A stretch of 64,000 nt of DNA, from contig JAFKFL010000014.1 of NCBI GenBank assembly GCA_017308235.1, positions 243,290-307,289 on the forward strand, written 5' to 3'. Source of the stretch: Alphaproteobacteria bacterium. Its GTDB lineage: Bacteria; Pseudomonadota; Alphaproteobacteria; Reyranellales; Reyranellaceae. Under the pieces are notes generated by a model, which saw nothing but the letters and a program-made list of their open reading frames with translations, was not told the origin of the DNA and made no database searches. Below, piece after piece: positions 16,371 through 27,587 of the stretch. The position numbers and the translations under genes were made by a program. Numbering within the stretch: the stretch's first letter is position 1; the number at the start of each line of letters is the position of its first letter.

Positions 16371-16730
16371 GTGGCAAGTAATACGTTTCTGAGAGTTCTG
16401 GCCGTCGTCCTTGCCCTCGCACTATCGCTGCCGGCGCCGTCCGCGCTGGCGGTCGGGCCCGACGACGAGGCCGACAACATGCCCGATGTCCTGGCGCCGC
16501 AAGGCGGGCCGCTCGCGTCTGGAAAGATCGTGGCGATCAACCGTGATACGTGCGAGGTCCAGTTCGATCACGTGCCGGCCAAGGACCTCTATCTGCAGGG
16601 CACGTCGATGATCTTCAAGGTCGCCGATCCGAGCCTGCTCTACGGCCGCACACCTGGCGACAAGATCCGCTTCCAGCTCGAGCGCAAGGGCCGGAGCTAC
16701 ATCATCACCCGGATCGAGAACAGCAACTGA
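16371..16730 (+). CDS. CusF-like periplasmic metal-binding protein
   Basis: 119 residues from GTG 16371: signal peptide ASNTFLRVLAVVLALALSL ending APSALA, then a small beta-barrel domain. The pattern GKIVAINRDTCEVQFDHVP, SMIFKVADPSLL, GDKIRFQLERKGRSYIITRI follows the CusF fold, which carries Cu(I)/Ag(I) in efflux systems. The histidine in FDHVP and the methionine in TSMIF correspond to ligand positions; the tryptophan of CusF is not obvious. No efflux pump is adjacent, so metal chaperoning is inferred. A longer frame from 16290 would hide the signal peptide. Confidence 0.65.
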   Translation: MASNTFLRVLAVVLALALSLPAPSALAVGPDDEADNMPDVLAPQGGPLASGKIVAINRDTCEVQFDHVPAKDLYLQGTSMIFKVADPSLLYGRTPGDKIRFQLERKGRSYIITRIENSN

Positions 16731-16752
16731 GCTGCGCGCCGACAACGAAAAA

Positions 16753-16776
16753 CGGCCGGTCCTGAAGGGCCGGCCG
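16753..16776 (-). terminator. Rho-independent terminator of the aminotransferase gene
   Basis: A GC-rich hairpin, CGGCCGGTCC and GGGCCGGCCG around a short loop, is followed on the minus strand by TTTTT. It lies 25 bases past the minus-strand aminotransferase stop. It may also slow plus-strand readthrough from the CusF-like gene. Confidence 0.75.
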
Positions 16777-16800
16777 CTTCGTTTGGGTGATATCTTTCTT

Positions 16801-18048
<1,248 letters not shown>

Positions 18049-18137
18049 CTACTGGTGCTGCCCTGTAACCGCAAGGCGGGAAGGGGGATAAGGGGCGATT
18101 TCTCGTAGGACCGTGCCGTACCGGCCCTAGGGTCGGC

Positions 18138-18728
18138 TCACGCTTTCTGCGGATGGATCGTCTCGCCGCGCGCCAGCATGGCGACGAACTTTTCGATCCG
18201 CGCCGCGCGCGTCTTCTCCGTCTTCGCGTGGTGGATACGGTAGAGGATGGCGTAGCGGTTGGCGGCAGTCAGGGTGGCGAAGAACGCCTTGGCCTTGGGA
18301 TGGGCATCGAGCGCTTTCTTGAGGTCATCCGGGACGTCGGCCTTGCTCTGGGGGGCATAGGCGGCATCCCACCGGCCGTCCGCCTTCGCGCGATCGATCT
18401 CGGCCTGTCCGGAGGGCTTCATCTTTCCCGCCGCGACCAGGCGAAGCGCGGTCTCGCGGTTGATCTGCGACCATCGGCTCTTCGGGCCGCGCGGCGTGAA
18501 GCGGACCAGCCAGAAGGCGTCGTCGAATTTGTCGAGCTGGCCGTCGATCCAGCCGAAGCACAGCGCGGCCTCGATCGCGTCGGGCCTGGCGATCGTGGGT
18601 TTGCGGTTGGTCTTCCTCGCGAGCTTCAACCACACGCCAGGCGAACTGGCGCCGTGAGCCGCCAGCCATTTCTCCCAGGCCGCCCGATCGGCGAACGTTT
18701 GGATCGGCAGTCCCTTGTGCTCGGCCAT
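18138..18728 (-). CDS. YdeI/OmpD-associated family protein
   Basis: 196-residue protein of the YdeI family. N-terminal half: FADRAAWEKWLAAHGASSPGVWLKLARK, AIEAALCFGWIDGQLDKFDDAFWLVRFTPRGPKSRWSQINRE (motifs CFGWIDGQ and FTPR). C-terminal half: VPDDLKKALDAHPKAKAFFATL and a basic tail. Role not established; homologues have been linked to peptide resistance. Start at MAEHKG; the upstream in-frame extension runs into the repeat at 18760 and is not coding. Confidence 0.87.
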   Translation of the reverse strand: MAEHKGLPIQTFADRAAWEKWLAAHGASSPGVWLKLARKTNRKPTIARPDAIEAALCFGWIDGQLDKFDDAFWLVRFTPRGPKSRWSQINRETALRLVAAGKMKPSGQAEIDRAKADGRWDAAYAPQSKADVPDDLKKALDAHPKAKAFFATLTAANRYAILYRIHHAKTEKTRAARIEKFVAMLARGETIHPQKA

Positions 18729-18759
18729 CTTTGTTCTCTTTCGCGTGCATACGCAAACT

Positions 18760-18854
18760 GTGTCATCCCGAGCGAAGCGTGGGATCCTTCGTCGGTGCTT
18801 GCAAAGATCCCTCGCTTCAGCGCGCGGGTTACCGCACGCGACTCGGGATGACAC
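18760..18854. repeat. Family A palindromic repeat, full copy
   Basis: GTGTCATCCCGAGCG, then GGGATCCTTCG, and a return arm that carries an extra GCGCGCGGGTTACCGCACGCGAC insert before TCGGGATGACAC. The insert distinguishes a subfamily shared with the half copies at 15730 and 34777. It lies between two divergent genes. Confidence 0.8.
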
Positions 18855-18942
18855 GGAAGCATGTATGCAAGAATGGTACGAAAGAAGGCTAGGGGTGAAA
18901 CTCGCCCAGTTCCATATTTGGGATGCTTGAGCGGAGGGTGCG

Positions 18943-20664
18943 ATGGCAAGGACGGCGGCGGCTTTCATGGCGGAAACCCTGCAGCAGGCGGGCGTGAAGC
19001 GTGTCTACGGCGTGGTCGGCGATTCGTTGAACGGCTTCACCGACGCGCTGCGCCAGCTCGGGACCATCGAATGGATCCATGTCCGCCACGAGGAGGGCGC
19101 CGCCTTCGCCGCCGGCGCCGAGGCGCATGTGACCGGCGAGCTTGCGGTCTGCGCCGGCAGTTGCGGCCCGGGCAATCTCCACCTGATCAACGGCCTGTTC
19201 GACTGCCATCGCAGCCGTGTGCCGGTGGTTGCGATTGCCGCGCACATCCCGTCGACCGAGATCGGCATCGACTATTTCCAGGCCACGCATCCCGAGAACC
19301 TGTTCGCGGAGTGCAGCCACTACGTCGAGCTGGTCTCCCATCCCGAGCAGTTGCCACAGATCCTGCTGCGCGCGATCCGCGTCGCCGTCGCCCGCCGCGG
19401 CGTGGCGGTGGTAGTGATCCCGGGAGATGTCGCGCTGAAGCAGATCGAGGCCGAGGTGCCTCACTGGCTGGCGCCCACGCCATCGCTCTTGCGGCCGACC
19501 GACGAGGACCTGGGCAAGCTCGCGGCGCTCCTGAACGAGGGCCGCCGGGTCACCATGCTCTGCGGCGCAGGCTGCGCCGGCGCGCATGCCGAGGTCGTGG
19601 CGCTCGCGGGCAAGCTCAAGGCGCCGATCGTCCATGCCTTCCGCGGCAAGGAGCATCTCGAATACGACAATCCCTACGATGTCGGCATGACGGGCCTCGT
19701 GGGCTTCGCCTCGGGCTACGCGGCGATGAAGGAGTGCGACACGCTCCTGATGCTGGGCACGGATTTTCCCTATCGCAACTTCTATCCCGAGGGCGCCGGT
19801 ATCGCGCAGGTCGACGTGCGGCCCGAGGCGCTCGGCAATCGTTGCCCGCTCGAGCTCGGGCTGCTGGGTGACGTCGGTGCGACGCTCAAGGCCCTGCTGC
19901 CGATGATCGACGAGAAGACGGATACGAGCTACCTCGACGCCGCTCTGCGTCACTACAAGAAGACGCGACAGGATCTCGATGCGCTGGCCGAAAGTGGACC
20001 CAACATCGGCATCATCCATCCGCAGTATGTGACGCGGCTGGTGAGCGAGCTCGCGGCCGACGACGCCATCTTCACCTGCGATGTCGGCACGCCCGTCGTC
20101 TGGGCGGCGCGCTATCTCAAGATGAACGGCCAGCGCCGCCTCATCGGCTCGTTCAATCACGGCTCGATGGCCAATGCGATGCTGCAGGCGATCGGTGCAC
20201 AGGCCGCGCACCGCGAGCGACAGGTCGTGTCGTTGTCGGGTGACGGTGGCTTCACCATGATGATGGGCGACTTCATCACGCTCTCGCAAATGGGGCTGAA
20301 GGTGAAGGTTATCGTCCTCAACAACGGCACGCTGGGCTTCGTCGAGATGGAGATGAAGGCCAACGGCTTCCTCGATACCGGCTGCGACCTCACCAATCCC
20401 AACTTCGCCGCCATGGCCGAAGCGATGGGGGTCAAGGGCGTCCGGGTGGAGAAGCCGCAGGATCTGAAGGCGGGTCTCGCCGCCGCTTTCGCGCACGACG
20501 GCCCGGCGCTGGTCGATGTAGTGAGCGCACGGCAGGAGCTCGCGATGCCGCCCAAGACGACCGCTGGCCAAGCCTATCATTTCGGCCTGTTCGCCATGAA
20601 GGCGGTGCTCGACGGCCGCGCCCGCCAGCTGGTCGACCTCGCGAAGGTCAATCTCCTGCGATAA
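18943..20664 (+). CDS. poxB: Pyruvate dehydrogenase (quinone/cytochrome), PoxB type
   Basis: 573-residue thiamine-diphosphate enzyme, matching E. coli PoxB in length and along its whole sequence as I recall it ([73 protein letters not shown]). It oxidises pyruvate to acetate and CO2 and passes electrons to the quinone pool at the membrane. The thiamine motif is [12 protein letters not shown] to VLNNGTLGF, with an FAD domain in the middle. The C-terminus ends DLAKVNLLR, the lipid-activated tail. Monocistronic. Confidence 0.95.
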   Translation: MARTAAAFMAETLQQAGVKRVYGVVGDSLNGFTDALRQLGTIEWIHVRHEEGAAFAAGAEAHVTGELAVCAGSCGPGNLHLINGLFDCHRSRVPVVAIAAHIPSTEIGIDYFQATHPENLFAECSHYVELVSHPEQLPQILLRAIRVAVARRGVAVVVIPGDVALKQIEAEVPHWLAPTPSLLRPTDEDLGKLAALLNEGRRVTMLCGAGCAGAHAEVVALAGKLKAPIVHAFRGKEHLEYDNPYDVGMTGLVGFASGYAAMKECDTLLMLGTDFPYRNFYPEGAGIAQVDVRPEALGNRCPLELGLLGDVGATLKALLPMIDEKTDTSYLDAALRHYKKTRQDLDALAESGPNIGIIHPQYVTRLVSELAADDAIFTCDVGTPVVWAARYLKMNGQRRLIGSFNHGSMANAMLQAIGAQAAHRERQVVSLSGDGGFTMMMGDFITLSQMGLKVKVIVLNNGTLGFVEMEMKANGFLDTGCDLTNPNFAAMAEAMGVKGVRVEKPQDLKAGLAAAFAHDGPALVDVVSARQELAMPPKTTAGQAYHFGLFAMKAVLDGRARQLVDLAKVNLLR

Positions 20665-20680
20665 GGCGGCGTCAATCATA

Positions 20681-20766
20681 TGGACCGTGCGCATCCTGCG
20701 CGCTCATGATCATGAGTGAGCTGAACCCTTCGGCAAGCTCAGGGCGGGCCCTTCGACAGGCTTAGG
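20681..20766. repeat. Intergenic inverted repeats (family D-like)
   Basis: GGACCGTGCGCATCCTGCGCGCTCATGATCATGAG, listed here only by its parts GGACCG, GCGCATCCTGCGCGC and CTCATGATCATGAG, resembles the left side of the elements at 6787 and 39929. It is followed by CCCTTCGGCAAGCTCAGGG and CCCTTCGACAGGCTTAGGG, a tandem pair of short hairpins. Confidence 0.5.
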
Positions 20767-20808
20767 GCAGGCGCCCGCGGTTCCAATTGTTCTCACGGAG
20801 TGAGTCGC

Positions 20809-21447
20809 ATGCCAGATATCTCGATGCTCGCGCTATTTGCTGTGGCTTGTTTGGCGCTGACCGTCACGCCGGGTCCCGACATGCTTCTCATCGCCTCGCG
20901 CAGTGTCAGTCAGGGACGGGCTTCCGGGTTTGCGACACTCGCCGGCATCCAGGCTGGCACCTATTGCCACGCGCTCGCCGCGGCGCTCGGCTTGTCGCAG
21001 CTCTTCGTGGTCGTTCCGATCGCCTACGACGTGGTCCGCTACGCCGGGGCCGTCTATCTTCTTTACCTTGCCTACAAGACACTGCGTTCGACCGGCACGT
21101 CGTTCGCGCCGACGGTGGAGTTGCGCCGCTATCCCATCGGAACGGTGTTCCGTCAGGGGCTTCTGACCAACCTGCTCAATCCCAAGATGGCGCTTTTTGT
21201 CCTGGCTCTGTTTCCGCAGTTTGTGCGTCCCGAAGCGGGCTCGGTGGCGGTGCAGATCCTCGTGTTGGCGACGCTGCTTAATTTGATCGGGGTTGTTGTG
21301 AACGGCGCTGTCATCCTGGCGGCCAGTCAGCTGGGCCGCACCGTATCGAACTGGAGTCGGGGCCGGCTGCGCCGCGCGCCGCAGATTCTGCTCGCAACGG
21401 TTTTCACGGGGCTTGCCGTCAGGCTCGTCTTCGACAGCAGGCGCTGA
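20809..21447 (+). CDS. LysE/RhtB-family amino-acid exporter
   Basis: 212-residue six-helix exporter of the LysE/RhtB superfamily. The N-terminal signature TVTPGPDMLLIASRSVSQGRASGFATLAGIQAG is characteristic (core TPGPDMLLI), as is FRQGLLTNLLNPKMALFVLALFPQF (core NLLNPKMALF) near residue 115. It exports amino acids or related metabolites by proton exchange; the substrate is unknown. Start at ATG 20809, eight bases after GGAG. The quinone-reductase-like gene follows within 17 bases. Confidence 0.9.
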   Translation: MPDISMLALFAVACLALTVTPGPDMLLIASRSVSQGRASGFATLAGIQAGTYCHALAAALGLSQLFVVVPIAYDVVRYAGAVYLLYLAYKTLRSTGTSFAPTVELRRYPIGTVFRQGLLTNLLNPKMALFVLALFPQFVRPEAGSVAVQILVLATLLNLIGVVVNGAVILAASQLGRTVSNWSRGRLRRAPQILLATVFTGLAVRLVFDSRR

Positions 21448-21463
21448 AAGCGGAGGAAACGCC

Positions 21464-22453
21464 ATGAAGCAGGTGCTGATCGAACGCTACGGCACGCCAT
21501 GGGAAGTGGCGCGCTGCGCAGAGGTGCCAGATGTCGGTGCGCCCAATGCCGACGAGGTGGTGTTCGACGTATTGGCCTTTCCGATCAATCCGGCCGACAT
21601 GTGGTTCTGTCGCGGCAGCTATCGCCTGAAGCCGCCGTTGCCGGCGACGCCGGGCGCGGAGTGCGTGGGCCGCGTGACAGCGGTTGGCGCCAACGTGAAG
21701 CACGTGAAGCTGGGCGACCTTGTCATCAACCTGCAACGCGAGAATTGGGCGCAGAAGCGTCGGGTGAAGGGCGAGGACGCGATCCCGCTGCCGGCCGGCA
21801 TTGATCTCCGGCAGGCGGCGATGGTGCGCATCAATCCGCCCACCGCGTGGTTGATGCTGTCGGACTTCGTCGATCTAAAGGGTGGCGATTGGGTGATCCA
21901 GAACGTGGCCAATTCCGCGGTTGGGCGGCTTGCCATCGTGCTGGCGCATGAGCGCGGCCTGCGCACCGTGAATGTCGTGCGCCGGCCCGAGCTTGCCGCC
22001 GAATTGCGCAAGCTCGGTGCGGATCTCGTGCTGGTCGATGGCGAGGATCTCGCGCGTCGCGTCGCGCAGGAGACCCGCGAAGCGCCGATTCGGCTGGGTT
22101 TGGAGGCCATTGGCGGCACGGCGACGGGTCGCATCGCCGATTGCCTCGCGACCGACGGCACGCTGGTCCATTACGGTTCGATGAGTGGCGAGAATCCTGA
22201 CGTCGATCGTTCAAATTTTATTTATCGCGGCGTGCGGCTCACCGGTTTCATGCTGGGCCGTTTCCTCGCGCGCCGAAAACCGGAAAAAATTCGGGAGATT
22301 TACGCGGGGCTTGCACAACAGGTTATGGACGGTAGGCTGTCGGCACCGGTGGACACGATCTACCCAATCGACGACATCAAGGAAGCTCTGGCGCACGCCG
22401 ACAGAGGAGGGCGCAACGGCAAGATCTTGGTGTGTCCGAACGGGTCGATCTGA
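21464..22453 (+). CDS. MDR-family NADPH:quinone reductase-like protein
   Basis: 329-residue zinc-independent medium-chain dehydrogenase/reductase of the enoyl-reductase (MECR/ETR) or quinone-reductase type. It has FPINPADMWFCRGSY, PGAECVGRVTAVG and WVIQNVANSAVGRLAIVLAHERGLRTVNVVRR (cofactor loop NSAVGR); no structural-zinc cysteines are seen. Start at MKQVLI, preceded by GGAGG. It is 17 bases after lysE-like and 21 bases before the NTF2-like gene, so the three may be one transcript. Substrate unknown. Confidence 0.87.
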   Translation: MKQVLIERYGTPWEVARCAEVPDVGAPNADEVVFDVLAFPINPADMWFCRGSYRLKPPLPATPGAECVGRVTAVGANVKHVKLGDLVINLQRENWAQKRRVKGEDAIPLPAGIDLRQAAMVRINPPTAWLMLSDFVDLKGGDWVIQNVANSAVGRLAIVLAHERGLRTVNVVRRPELAAELRKLGADLVLVDGEDLARRVAQETREAPIRLGLEAIGGTATGRIADCLATDGTLVHYGSMSGENPDVDRSNFIYRGVRLTGFMLGRFLARRKPEKIREIYAGLAQQVMDGRLSAPVDTIYPIDDIKEALAHADRGGRNGKILVCPNGSI

Positions 22454-22473
22454 CAACACGAAGGAGAAATGTG

Positions 22474-22851
22474 ATGAGTACCGACGCCGCTGAAATCGAA
22501 AAAGTGCTGCAGATCTACTTCGACGGATTGTACGAAGGCGACACCAAGAAGCTCGGCCAGGCCTTCCATCCTGCGTCGCATCTCTACAGCGTTGGCGCCG
22601 ACGGCAAGGCCGCCGACCTGCCGCGCGCCGACTGGTTCAAGGGCGTGGAAAGCCGCCCGTCGGGCAAGTCCAAGGGCAGTGAGCGGCGCGACCGCATCGT
22701 GTCGATCGACTTCTCGGGCCCGGGCATGGCCTTCGCCAAGGTCGAGTGCCAGTTGCCGCCGCGCTACTTCACCGACTGCCTGACGCTCTTGAAGAGCGAT
22801 GGCCGTTGGCAGGTGATCTCCAAGTCCTTCCATGCGGTGACGAAGGAATAG
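22474..22851 (+). CDS. NTF2-like (putative lumazine-binding) protein
   Basis: 125-residue SnoaL/NTF2-fold protein of the PF12893 type: EIEKVLQIYFDGLYEGDTKKLGQAFHP, LPRADWFKGV, FAKVECQLPPRYFTDCLTLLKSDGRWQVISKSFH (motifs FTDCLTLLK and WQVISKSF). The cone-shaped fold often binds or isomerises small organic molecules. Start at MSTDAA behind AAGGAG. Probably expressed with the upstream reductase. Confidence 0.83.
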   Translation: MSTDAAEIEKVLQIYFDGLYEGDTKKLGQAFHPASHLYSVGADGKAADLPRADWFKGVESRPSGKSKGSERRDRIVSIDFSGPGMAFAKVECQLPPRYFTDCLTLLKSDGRWQVISKSFHAVTKE

Positions 22852-22857
22852 CACCTC

Positions 22858-22990
22858 TCTCATATTCCTCTCCCCCCGTGAGGGGGAGGAGCAAAAGGAA
22901 GAGGTAAAGATCCCTCGCTGCGCTCGGGATGACACCTTGGGTTAACCCAAAACCGGTGTCATCCCGAGGCGAAGCCGAGGGATCTTTTTA
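22858..22990. repeat. Compound repeat: family C next to family A
   Basis: 22858-22905 is a family C block (CATATTCCTCTCCCCC ... GGGGGAGG). It is fused to a family A copy at 22906-22987, whose arms AAAGATCCCTCG...GGGATGACACC and GGTGTCATCCCGAG...GGGATCTTTTT surround GGTTAACC. The right arm ends in a T-run on the plus strand and lies between convergent genes, so it could serve as a terminator. Confidence 0.75.
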
Positions 22991-22997
22991 TTTCCTC

Positions 22998-24512
22998 TTA
23001 CATCTTCTTCCAGTCGCCGCTCTGCTCGAAGGCGTGGGCGGCGCGGTAGATGGTGGACTCGTCGTAGTCCTTGCCGACCAGCATGAGCCCGATCGGCAAA
23101 CCATTGCTCATCCCGCACGGCAACGACATCGCCGGATGCCCGGTGACATCGAACGGCGCGGTATTGCCGACCATTTCGAAAGCCCGCTGGATATAGAGCG
23201 GCAGCGGCGCGGCAGCCGGCGGAATGGGCGTCGACTTCATGGGCAGGGTCGGCATCAGCAGCAGGTCGTATTTGCCCAGCACCGAATCATAGGCCGCCTT
23301 GAGCTTGCGCGAGAGGTTCTGCGCCTTGGCGTAGTAGCGCCCGCGGTAGTGCTTCAGGAAATATTCGCCGACGAACATCGAGATCTTGAGGCTGTCGGAC
23401 AGCTCGTTCGCGCGGGCGCGCCAACCGGCATGCGCGTCGAGCAGGCTGGTCGTGTAGAGGCCCTTCCAATTGAAGCCCATGCCGTTGCCGCGCATCATCT
23501 GCGCCTGCAGGCCCTCGAGCGCGATCGGCGTCCAGATCACCGGCCCCACGCTGTGCATGGGGATGCTGACCTTGTCGACGGTGGCGCCGAGCTTGCCGAA
23601 GTGCGCCGCGGCCGCCAGCACGCGCTCGTCGACATCCTTCTCCGAGTTGGCGTGGCCGAAGCCTTCGTTCACGATTGCGATGCGCAGGCCCTTGGCTGAT
23701 TTGCCCAGTGCTTCGGTGTAGGCCGCCGTCTTGGGCGCATACTGGCGCGGATCGAAACCGTCGGCGCCGGCCAGCACCTCGAGCATCAGCGCGTTGTCGC
23801 TCACGTTGCCCGTCATCGGGCCGGTGTGGTCGATGGTCGATTCGATCGGCATCACGCCGGTGTAGGGCACGAGGCCGTGCGTCGGCTTCATGCCGTAGAT
23901 GCCGCAGAAGGCGGCGGGGATGCGGATCGAGCCGCCCTGGTCGCCGCCGATCGCCATGTCGACTTCACCGGCCGCGACCAGCGCGCCGCTGCCCGACGAC
24001 GAGCCGCCGGCGGAGTATCCCATCTTGTGCGGGTTGTGCACGGCGCCGAGCGCGTTGGTGTGGCTGCCGCCAGAGAGGCAGAAGAATTCGCAATGCGCCT
24101 TGCCGGTGATGGTGGCGCCCGCGTCGAGCATCCGGGTTACGATCGTGGCATCGAGGTCGGGGGTGTAGCCTTCGAGCGTCGAGGCGCCGTTCATCATCGG
24201 CACGCCGGCGAGACAGACATTGTCCTTCAGCACCACCGTCTTGCCGGCGAGCTTGCCGGAGGACGCGCCCTTGACCGTCGTCTTCACGTACCAGGCGTTG
24301 TACTTGTTCTCGTCGCCTTCCGGCCGGTAGCCGGGCGTGCGCGGATACTTCACCGCCGGCTTGTAGTCCGGCATCGCCTCTAGAAGATCGTAGGCGTCGA
24401 AGTTGCCCTGCATCAGCGCCAGGAATTCCACGGCGCGATCGTGGGTGAGGGGGATCGCCAGGTCGTCGGCGATGGATTTCAGTTCGTCGAGCGTCGCGCG
24501 CTTCACGGTCAT
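22998..24512 (-). CDS. Amidase signature enzyme (amidase 1)
   Basis: 504-residue amidase with the Ser-cisSer-Lys triad: Lys in [11 protein letters not shown], cis-Ser in [14 protein letters not shown] and nucleophilic Ser in [16 protein letters not shown]. It has a helical N-terminal extension of about 60 residues, like its divergent neighbour. Such enzymes hydrolyse aliphatic or aryl amides to acid plus ammonia. The start is backed by AAGGAGG. It shares a promoter region with amidase 2, which contains the palindromic operator at 24563. The two proteins are clearly related (DNxC-GVPMMNGxxxLEGYxPDxDATxVTR). Confidence 0.92.
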   Translation of the reverse strand: MTVKRATLDELKSIADDLAIPLTHDRAVEFLALMQGNFDAYDLLEAMPDYKPAVKYPRTPGYRPEGDENKYNAWYVKTTVKGASSGKLAGKTVVLKDNVCLAGVPMMNGASTLEGYTPDLDATIVTRMLDAGATITGKAHCEFFCLSGGSHTNALGAVHNPHKMGYSAGGSSSGSGALVAAGEVDMAIGGDQGGSIRIPAAFCGIYGMKPTHGLVPYTGVMPIESTIDHTGPMTGNVSDNALMLEVLAGADGFDPRQYAPKTAAYTEALGKSAKGLRIAIVNEGFGHANSEKDVDERVLAAAAHFGKLGATVDKVSIPMHSVGPVIWTPIALEGLQAQMMRGNGMGFNWKGLYTTSLLDAHAGWRARANELSDSLKISMFVGEYFLKHYRGRYYAKAQNLSRKLKAAYDSVLGKYDLLLMPTLPMKSTPIPPAAAPLPLYIQRAFEMVGNTAPFDVTGHPAMSLPCGMSNGLPIGLMLVGKDYDESTIYRAAHAFEQSGDWKKM

Positions 24513-24562
24513 GGGGGTCCTCCTTGGTCTCTTCGCTGCACCCAGTATGCGTCGAGGAGAGT

Positions 24563-24596
24563 TTACTTGAAAAGTAAAATAACGTGCTCCTAGACT
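24563..24596 (+). promoter_or_regulatory. Amidase promoter with palindromic operator
   Basis: TTACTTGAAAAGTAA (24563-24577) is a perfect 6-bp-arm palindrome with a 3-bp spacer. It contains TTGAAA (24568-24573), which lies exactly 17 bases before TAGACT (24591-24596), a good sigma-70 pair for amidase 2 at 24623. A repressor here would block the -35 box. Near-identical sequence in the same geometry occurs in front of the ABC importer at 29924, and a related site lies before the MarR gene at 28595. Confidence 0.72.
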
Positions 24597-24622
24597 GCGC
24601 CAAATAGACAGGGAGCGAACGA

Positions 24623-26155
24623 ATGACGACTGCGCCGAGGCTGCCGACTGCTGCCGAAATCCAGGACCTCGCGCGCGGTTTCGGCATGACGCTTACCGAG
24701 GCCGACGCTGGTTCGTTCCGCGGACTGATGGCGGGCTCGATGGCGTCGTACGCGCGGCTCGACGAGCTCGCCGAACCGAAGCTCCCTGTGAACTACCCGC
24801 GCACGCCGGGCCATCGGCCCGAGCCGAAGGACAATCCGCTGAACGCCTGGTACTGGCGGTGCGAGATTTCTGGCGCGGCAACTGGGCCGCTTGCCGGCAA
24901 GAAGATCGCGGTGAAGGACAATATCTGCGTTGCGGGCGTGCCGATGATGAACGGCTCGCGCGTGCTCGAAGGCTACGTGCCCGATGTCGATGCGACGGTC
25001 GTGACGCGCATCCTCGACGCGGGCGGCACGGTCGTGGGCAAGGCGGCGTGCGAGGATCTCTGCTTCTCCGCCGGCAGCCACACCTGCGCGACCGGACCGA
25101 TCCGCAATCCGCACAATCCGCAGCACTCGGCCGGCGGCTCGTCGGGCGGCAGCGCGGCGCTGGTCGCGGCGGGCGAGGTCGAGATGGCGTTGGGCGGCGA
25201 TCAGGGCGGCTCGATCCGCACGCCGTCGGGCTGGTGCGGCGTCTACGGACTGAAGCCGACCTGGGGCCTCGTGCCCATGACCGGTGGCATGCCGATCTCC
25301 TACTCGGTCGATCACTGCGGGCCGATCTGCGACAGCGTCGAGAACGTGGCGAAGCTGCTCGCCGTCATCGCCGGCCCCGATCCGCACGATCCGCGCACCG
25401 TCAACGCGCGCGTGGGCGATTACGTCGGTGCACTGGGGAAGCCGGCGAAGGGCCTGCGGATCGCGATGCTGAAGGAAGGCTTTGGTCACGAGACCGGCAA
25501 TCGCCTGACACCCGATACCAGCAAGAAAGTGCACCTCGCGCTCAGCAAGCTCGAGGATGCCGGCGCCATCATCGAAGAAGTGTCGATCCCGATGCATCTC
25601 GACGGCCCACACATCTGGACCGGCATCATCCTCGAAGGCGCGGCCGAGATGATGATCAAGGGCTACGCGATGGGGAACAACTGGCAGGGCTACTACACGA
25701 CCTCATTGCAGGAAGCCTTCGCGCGCGGCTGGCGGGCGCGGCCGGACGACGTCTCGGAGACGGTGAAGCTCGTTCTGCTGCTGGGCGAATACATGCACCG
25801 CAACTATCACAACCGCTATCACGCCAAGGCGCAGAACCTGCGCGTCCTGCTGCGCCGTGCTTATGATGATGTGCTGGCGCGCTACGATGCGATCGCGATG
25901 CCGACGCTGCCGTTCCCGGCAACCAAGCTGCCGGCGGCCGACTGCAGCCGCGAGGAATATGTCGATCTCGCGCTCAACATGCAGCAGAACACCTGCCCGT
26001 TTGACGCCAGCGGCCATCCCGCCTTCACCGTGCCCTGCGGCAAGGTGGGCGGCCTGCCGGTTGGCCTGATGCTGGTCGGCAAGCATTTCGACGAAGCCAT
26101 GCTCATTCGAGCCGGCCATGCCTTCGAGCGGCTGGGCGACTGGAAGACGTACTAG
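24623..26155 (+). CDS. Amidase signature enzyme (amidase 2)
   Basis: 510-residue amidase divergent from amidase 1. The catalytic lysine is in [11 protein letters not shown], cis-Ser in [14 protein letters not shown] and nucleophile Ser in [44 protein letters not shown] begins the helical N-terminal domain (first 70 residues) typical of aryl-amidase and nitrile-cluster amidases. Ribosome-binding site GGGAG precedes the ATG. It probably cleaves amides brought in by the ABC importer at 29996-34773, with which it shares an operator. Products would be a carboxylate and ammonia as a nitrogen source. Confidence 0.92.
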   Translation: MTTAPRLPTAAEIQDLARGFGMTLTEADAGSFRGLMAGSMASYARLDELAEPKLPVNYPRTPGHRPEPKDNPLNAWYWRCEISGAATGPLAGKKIAVKDNICVAGVPMMNGSRVLEGYVPDVDATVVTRILDAGGTVVGKAACEDLCFSAGSHTCATGPIRNPHNPQHSAGGSSGGSAALVAAGEVEMALGGDQGGSIRTPSGWCGVYGLKPTWGLVPMTGGMPISYSVDHCGPICDSVENVAKLLAVIAGPDPHDPRTVNARVGDYVGALGKPAKGLRIAMLKEGFGHETGNRLTPDTSKKVHLALSKLEDAGAIIEEVSIPMHLDGPHIWTGIILEGAAEMMIKGYAMGNNWQGYYTTSLQEAFARGWRARPDDVSETVKLVLLLGEYMHRNYHNRYHAKAQNLRVLLRRAYDDVLARYDAIAMPTLPFPATKLPAADCSREEYVDLALNMQQNTCPFDASGHPAFTVPCGKVGGLPVGLMLVGKHFDEAMLIRAGHAFERLGDWKTY

Positions 26156-26171
26156 ACTGCGGTCAGGGATG

Positions 26172-26199
26172 CATGCGTTTGCTGTATCGCAAACGCATG
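26172..26199. terminator. Hairpin between convergent genes
   Basis: CATGCGTTTGC and GCAAACGCATG form a perfect 11-bp stem with a 6-base loop. It is centred in the 49-base gap between the ends of amidase 2 and the M20 hydrolase gene. There is no U-run on either side, so its role as a bidirectional stop is likely but not certain. Confidence 0.55.
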
Positions 26200-26204
26200 G
26201 ATAC

Positions 26205-27464
26205 TTAGCCAGTGCGCCGCAGATAGTCGATTGCGAGATAGGCGAGCGAGCGCACGCCGTATTTCAGCGCCGGCTCGTGGATATGGAACAGCGGCGAATG
26301 GTTGGCCGGGGCCTGGTGCGGATCCTCATCGGGCGGCGTGACACCTAGGAAGAAGAACATGCCCGGCACCTTCTGGGCCAGGATCGAGAAATCCTCAGCA
26401 CCCATCACCGGCCGAGACTCGCGGATGCGTTCCTCGCCGACGCCGCGGCCCAAGCTCTTGGTACCCCAGGCGGTGAGCGGCGGGTCGTTGTAGGTCACCG
26501 GCACGCCCTGGTGGACCTTGACAGTGGCCTTGGCGCCCTGGGTTTCGGCAATGGCGGTGGCGGTCTTCTCGATGCGCTTCCAGATGTCGGCTCGCACCGC
26601 CTCGTCGTGGGTCCGGATGGTACCCTGCATCTGCACGGTGTCGGGAATGATGTTGGCGCGCACGCCGCCATGCACCGTGGCGATGGTGACGACAGAAGGC
26701 GTGAGCGTGGCGTCGAGCTGGCGGCTCGGGATGGTCTGCAGCGCCATGATGATTTGCGCCGCCGTCACCACCGGATCGACGCCGCGCCACGGCGAGGAGC
26801 CGTGGGTCTGGCGGCCCTGGATATCGATTTTGAGGCTATCGGCGCTCGCCATCAGGCCACCGGGGCGGAGTGCGATTTGGCCCGAGGCCTGTAGCGACGT
26901 GACGTGCAGACCGAAGATCGCCGATGGCGCCGGATCGCCGAGCGCGCCGGCGTCGATCATCGCCTGCGCACCGCTCACCCGGCCGTCGTAGGAGCCTTCT
27001 TCATTGGGTTGGAACAGGAGCTTCACGGTGCCCGGGATCTCTTCACGCATCCCAACCAGAATCTCGGCCACGCCCATCAAGATGGCGACGTGCGCGTCGT
27101 GACCGCAGGCGTGCATCACCGGAACAGCCTGGCCGAGCCACTGCGCCGTGGCTCTGGAGGCGAACGGAACGTCGACCTTCTCCTCGACGGGTAGCGCATC
27201 CATGTCGGCGCGCAGCGCCACGACTCCGCCGGGTTTGCCGCCCTTCAGCACGCCCACGACGCCGGTGACGCCCACGCCGGTCTTGACCTCGTAGCCCAGC
27301 GCCGTGAGGTGTTTGGCGGCGAGCGCGGCGGTACGCGTCTCCTGATAGGAAAGCTCAGGGTTCTGGTGGATGTCGCGCCGCCAGGCGATGACCCTGTCTT
27401 CGATCTTGAGGGCGGCTGCGGAGATGCGTTCGGAAAGCTCGTGCGGCGGGCTGACTGTGTCCAT
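26205..27464 (-). CDS. M20-family amidohydrolase (hippurate hydrolase-like)
   Basis: 419-residue zinc-dependent M20D amidohydrolase. RRDIHQNPELSYQE, RADMDALPVEE, the metal motif HACGHDAHVA, the catalytic glutamates in FQPNEEGSYDG and GAEDFSILAQKVPGMFFFLG are all present. These enzymes cleave N-acyl amino acids or auxin-type conjugates. Start at MDTVSPPHEL. Its position between two amidases and the amide importer suggests a role in using amide or acyl-amino-acid nitrogen. The operator seen at the other genes was not found in its promoter. Confidence 0.92.
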   Translation of the reverse strand: MDTVSPPHELSERISAAALKIEDRVIAWRRDIHQNPELSYQETRTAALAAKHLTALGYEVKTGVGVTGVVGVLKGGKPGGVVALRADMDALPVEEKVDVPFASRATAQWLGQAVPVMHACGHDAHVAILMGVAEILVGMREEIPGTVKLLFQPNEEGSYDGRVSGAQAMIDAGALGDPAPSAIFGLHVTSLQASGQIALRPGGLMASADSLKIDIQGRQTHGSSPWRGVDPVVTAAQIIMALQTIPSRQLDATLTPSVVTIATVHGGVRANIIPDTVQMQGTIRTHDEAVRADIWKRIEKTATAIAETQGAKATVKVHQGVPVTYNDPPLTAWGTKSLGRGVGEERIRESRPVMGAEDFSILAQKVPGMFFFLGVTPPDEDPHQAPANHSPLFHIHEPALKYGVRSLAYLAIDYLRRTG

Positions 27465-27587
27465 GCCCCAGTGTCTAGGTCGTGCAGGCCGAGCGCAAGT
27501 AGATCGACGGTGGCAACCAAGACGCAGCGTCTCCTCCACTTCTCGATTTCAGCAGACGCCCAGGGTTGACAGCCTCCTTGTCTTGGT

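Noticed and set aside
18889..20694. A 601-codon open frame on the strand opposite poxB
   Set aside because: It mirrors the codon positions of poxB, has no family signature and is rich in His/Arg/Asp as expected of antisense frames in high-GC DNA. The same applies to long antisense frames over chrA, amidase 2, ctaD and the M32 peptidase.
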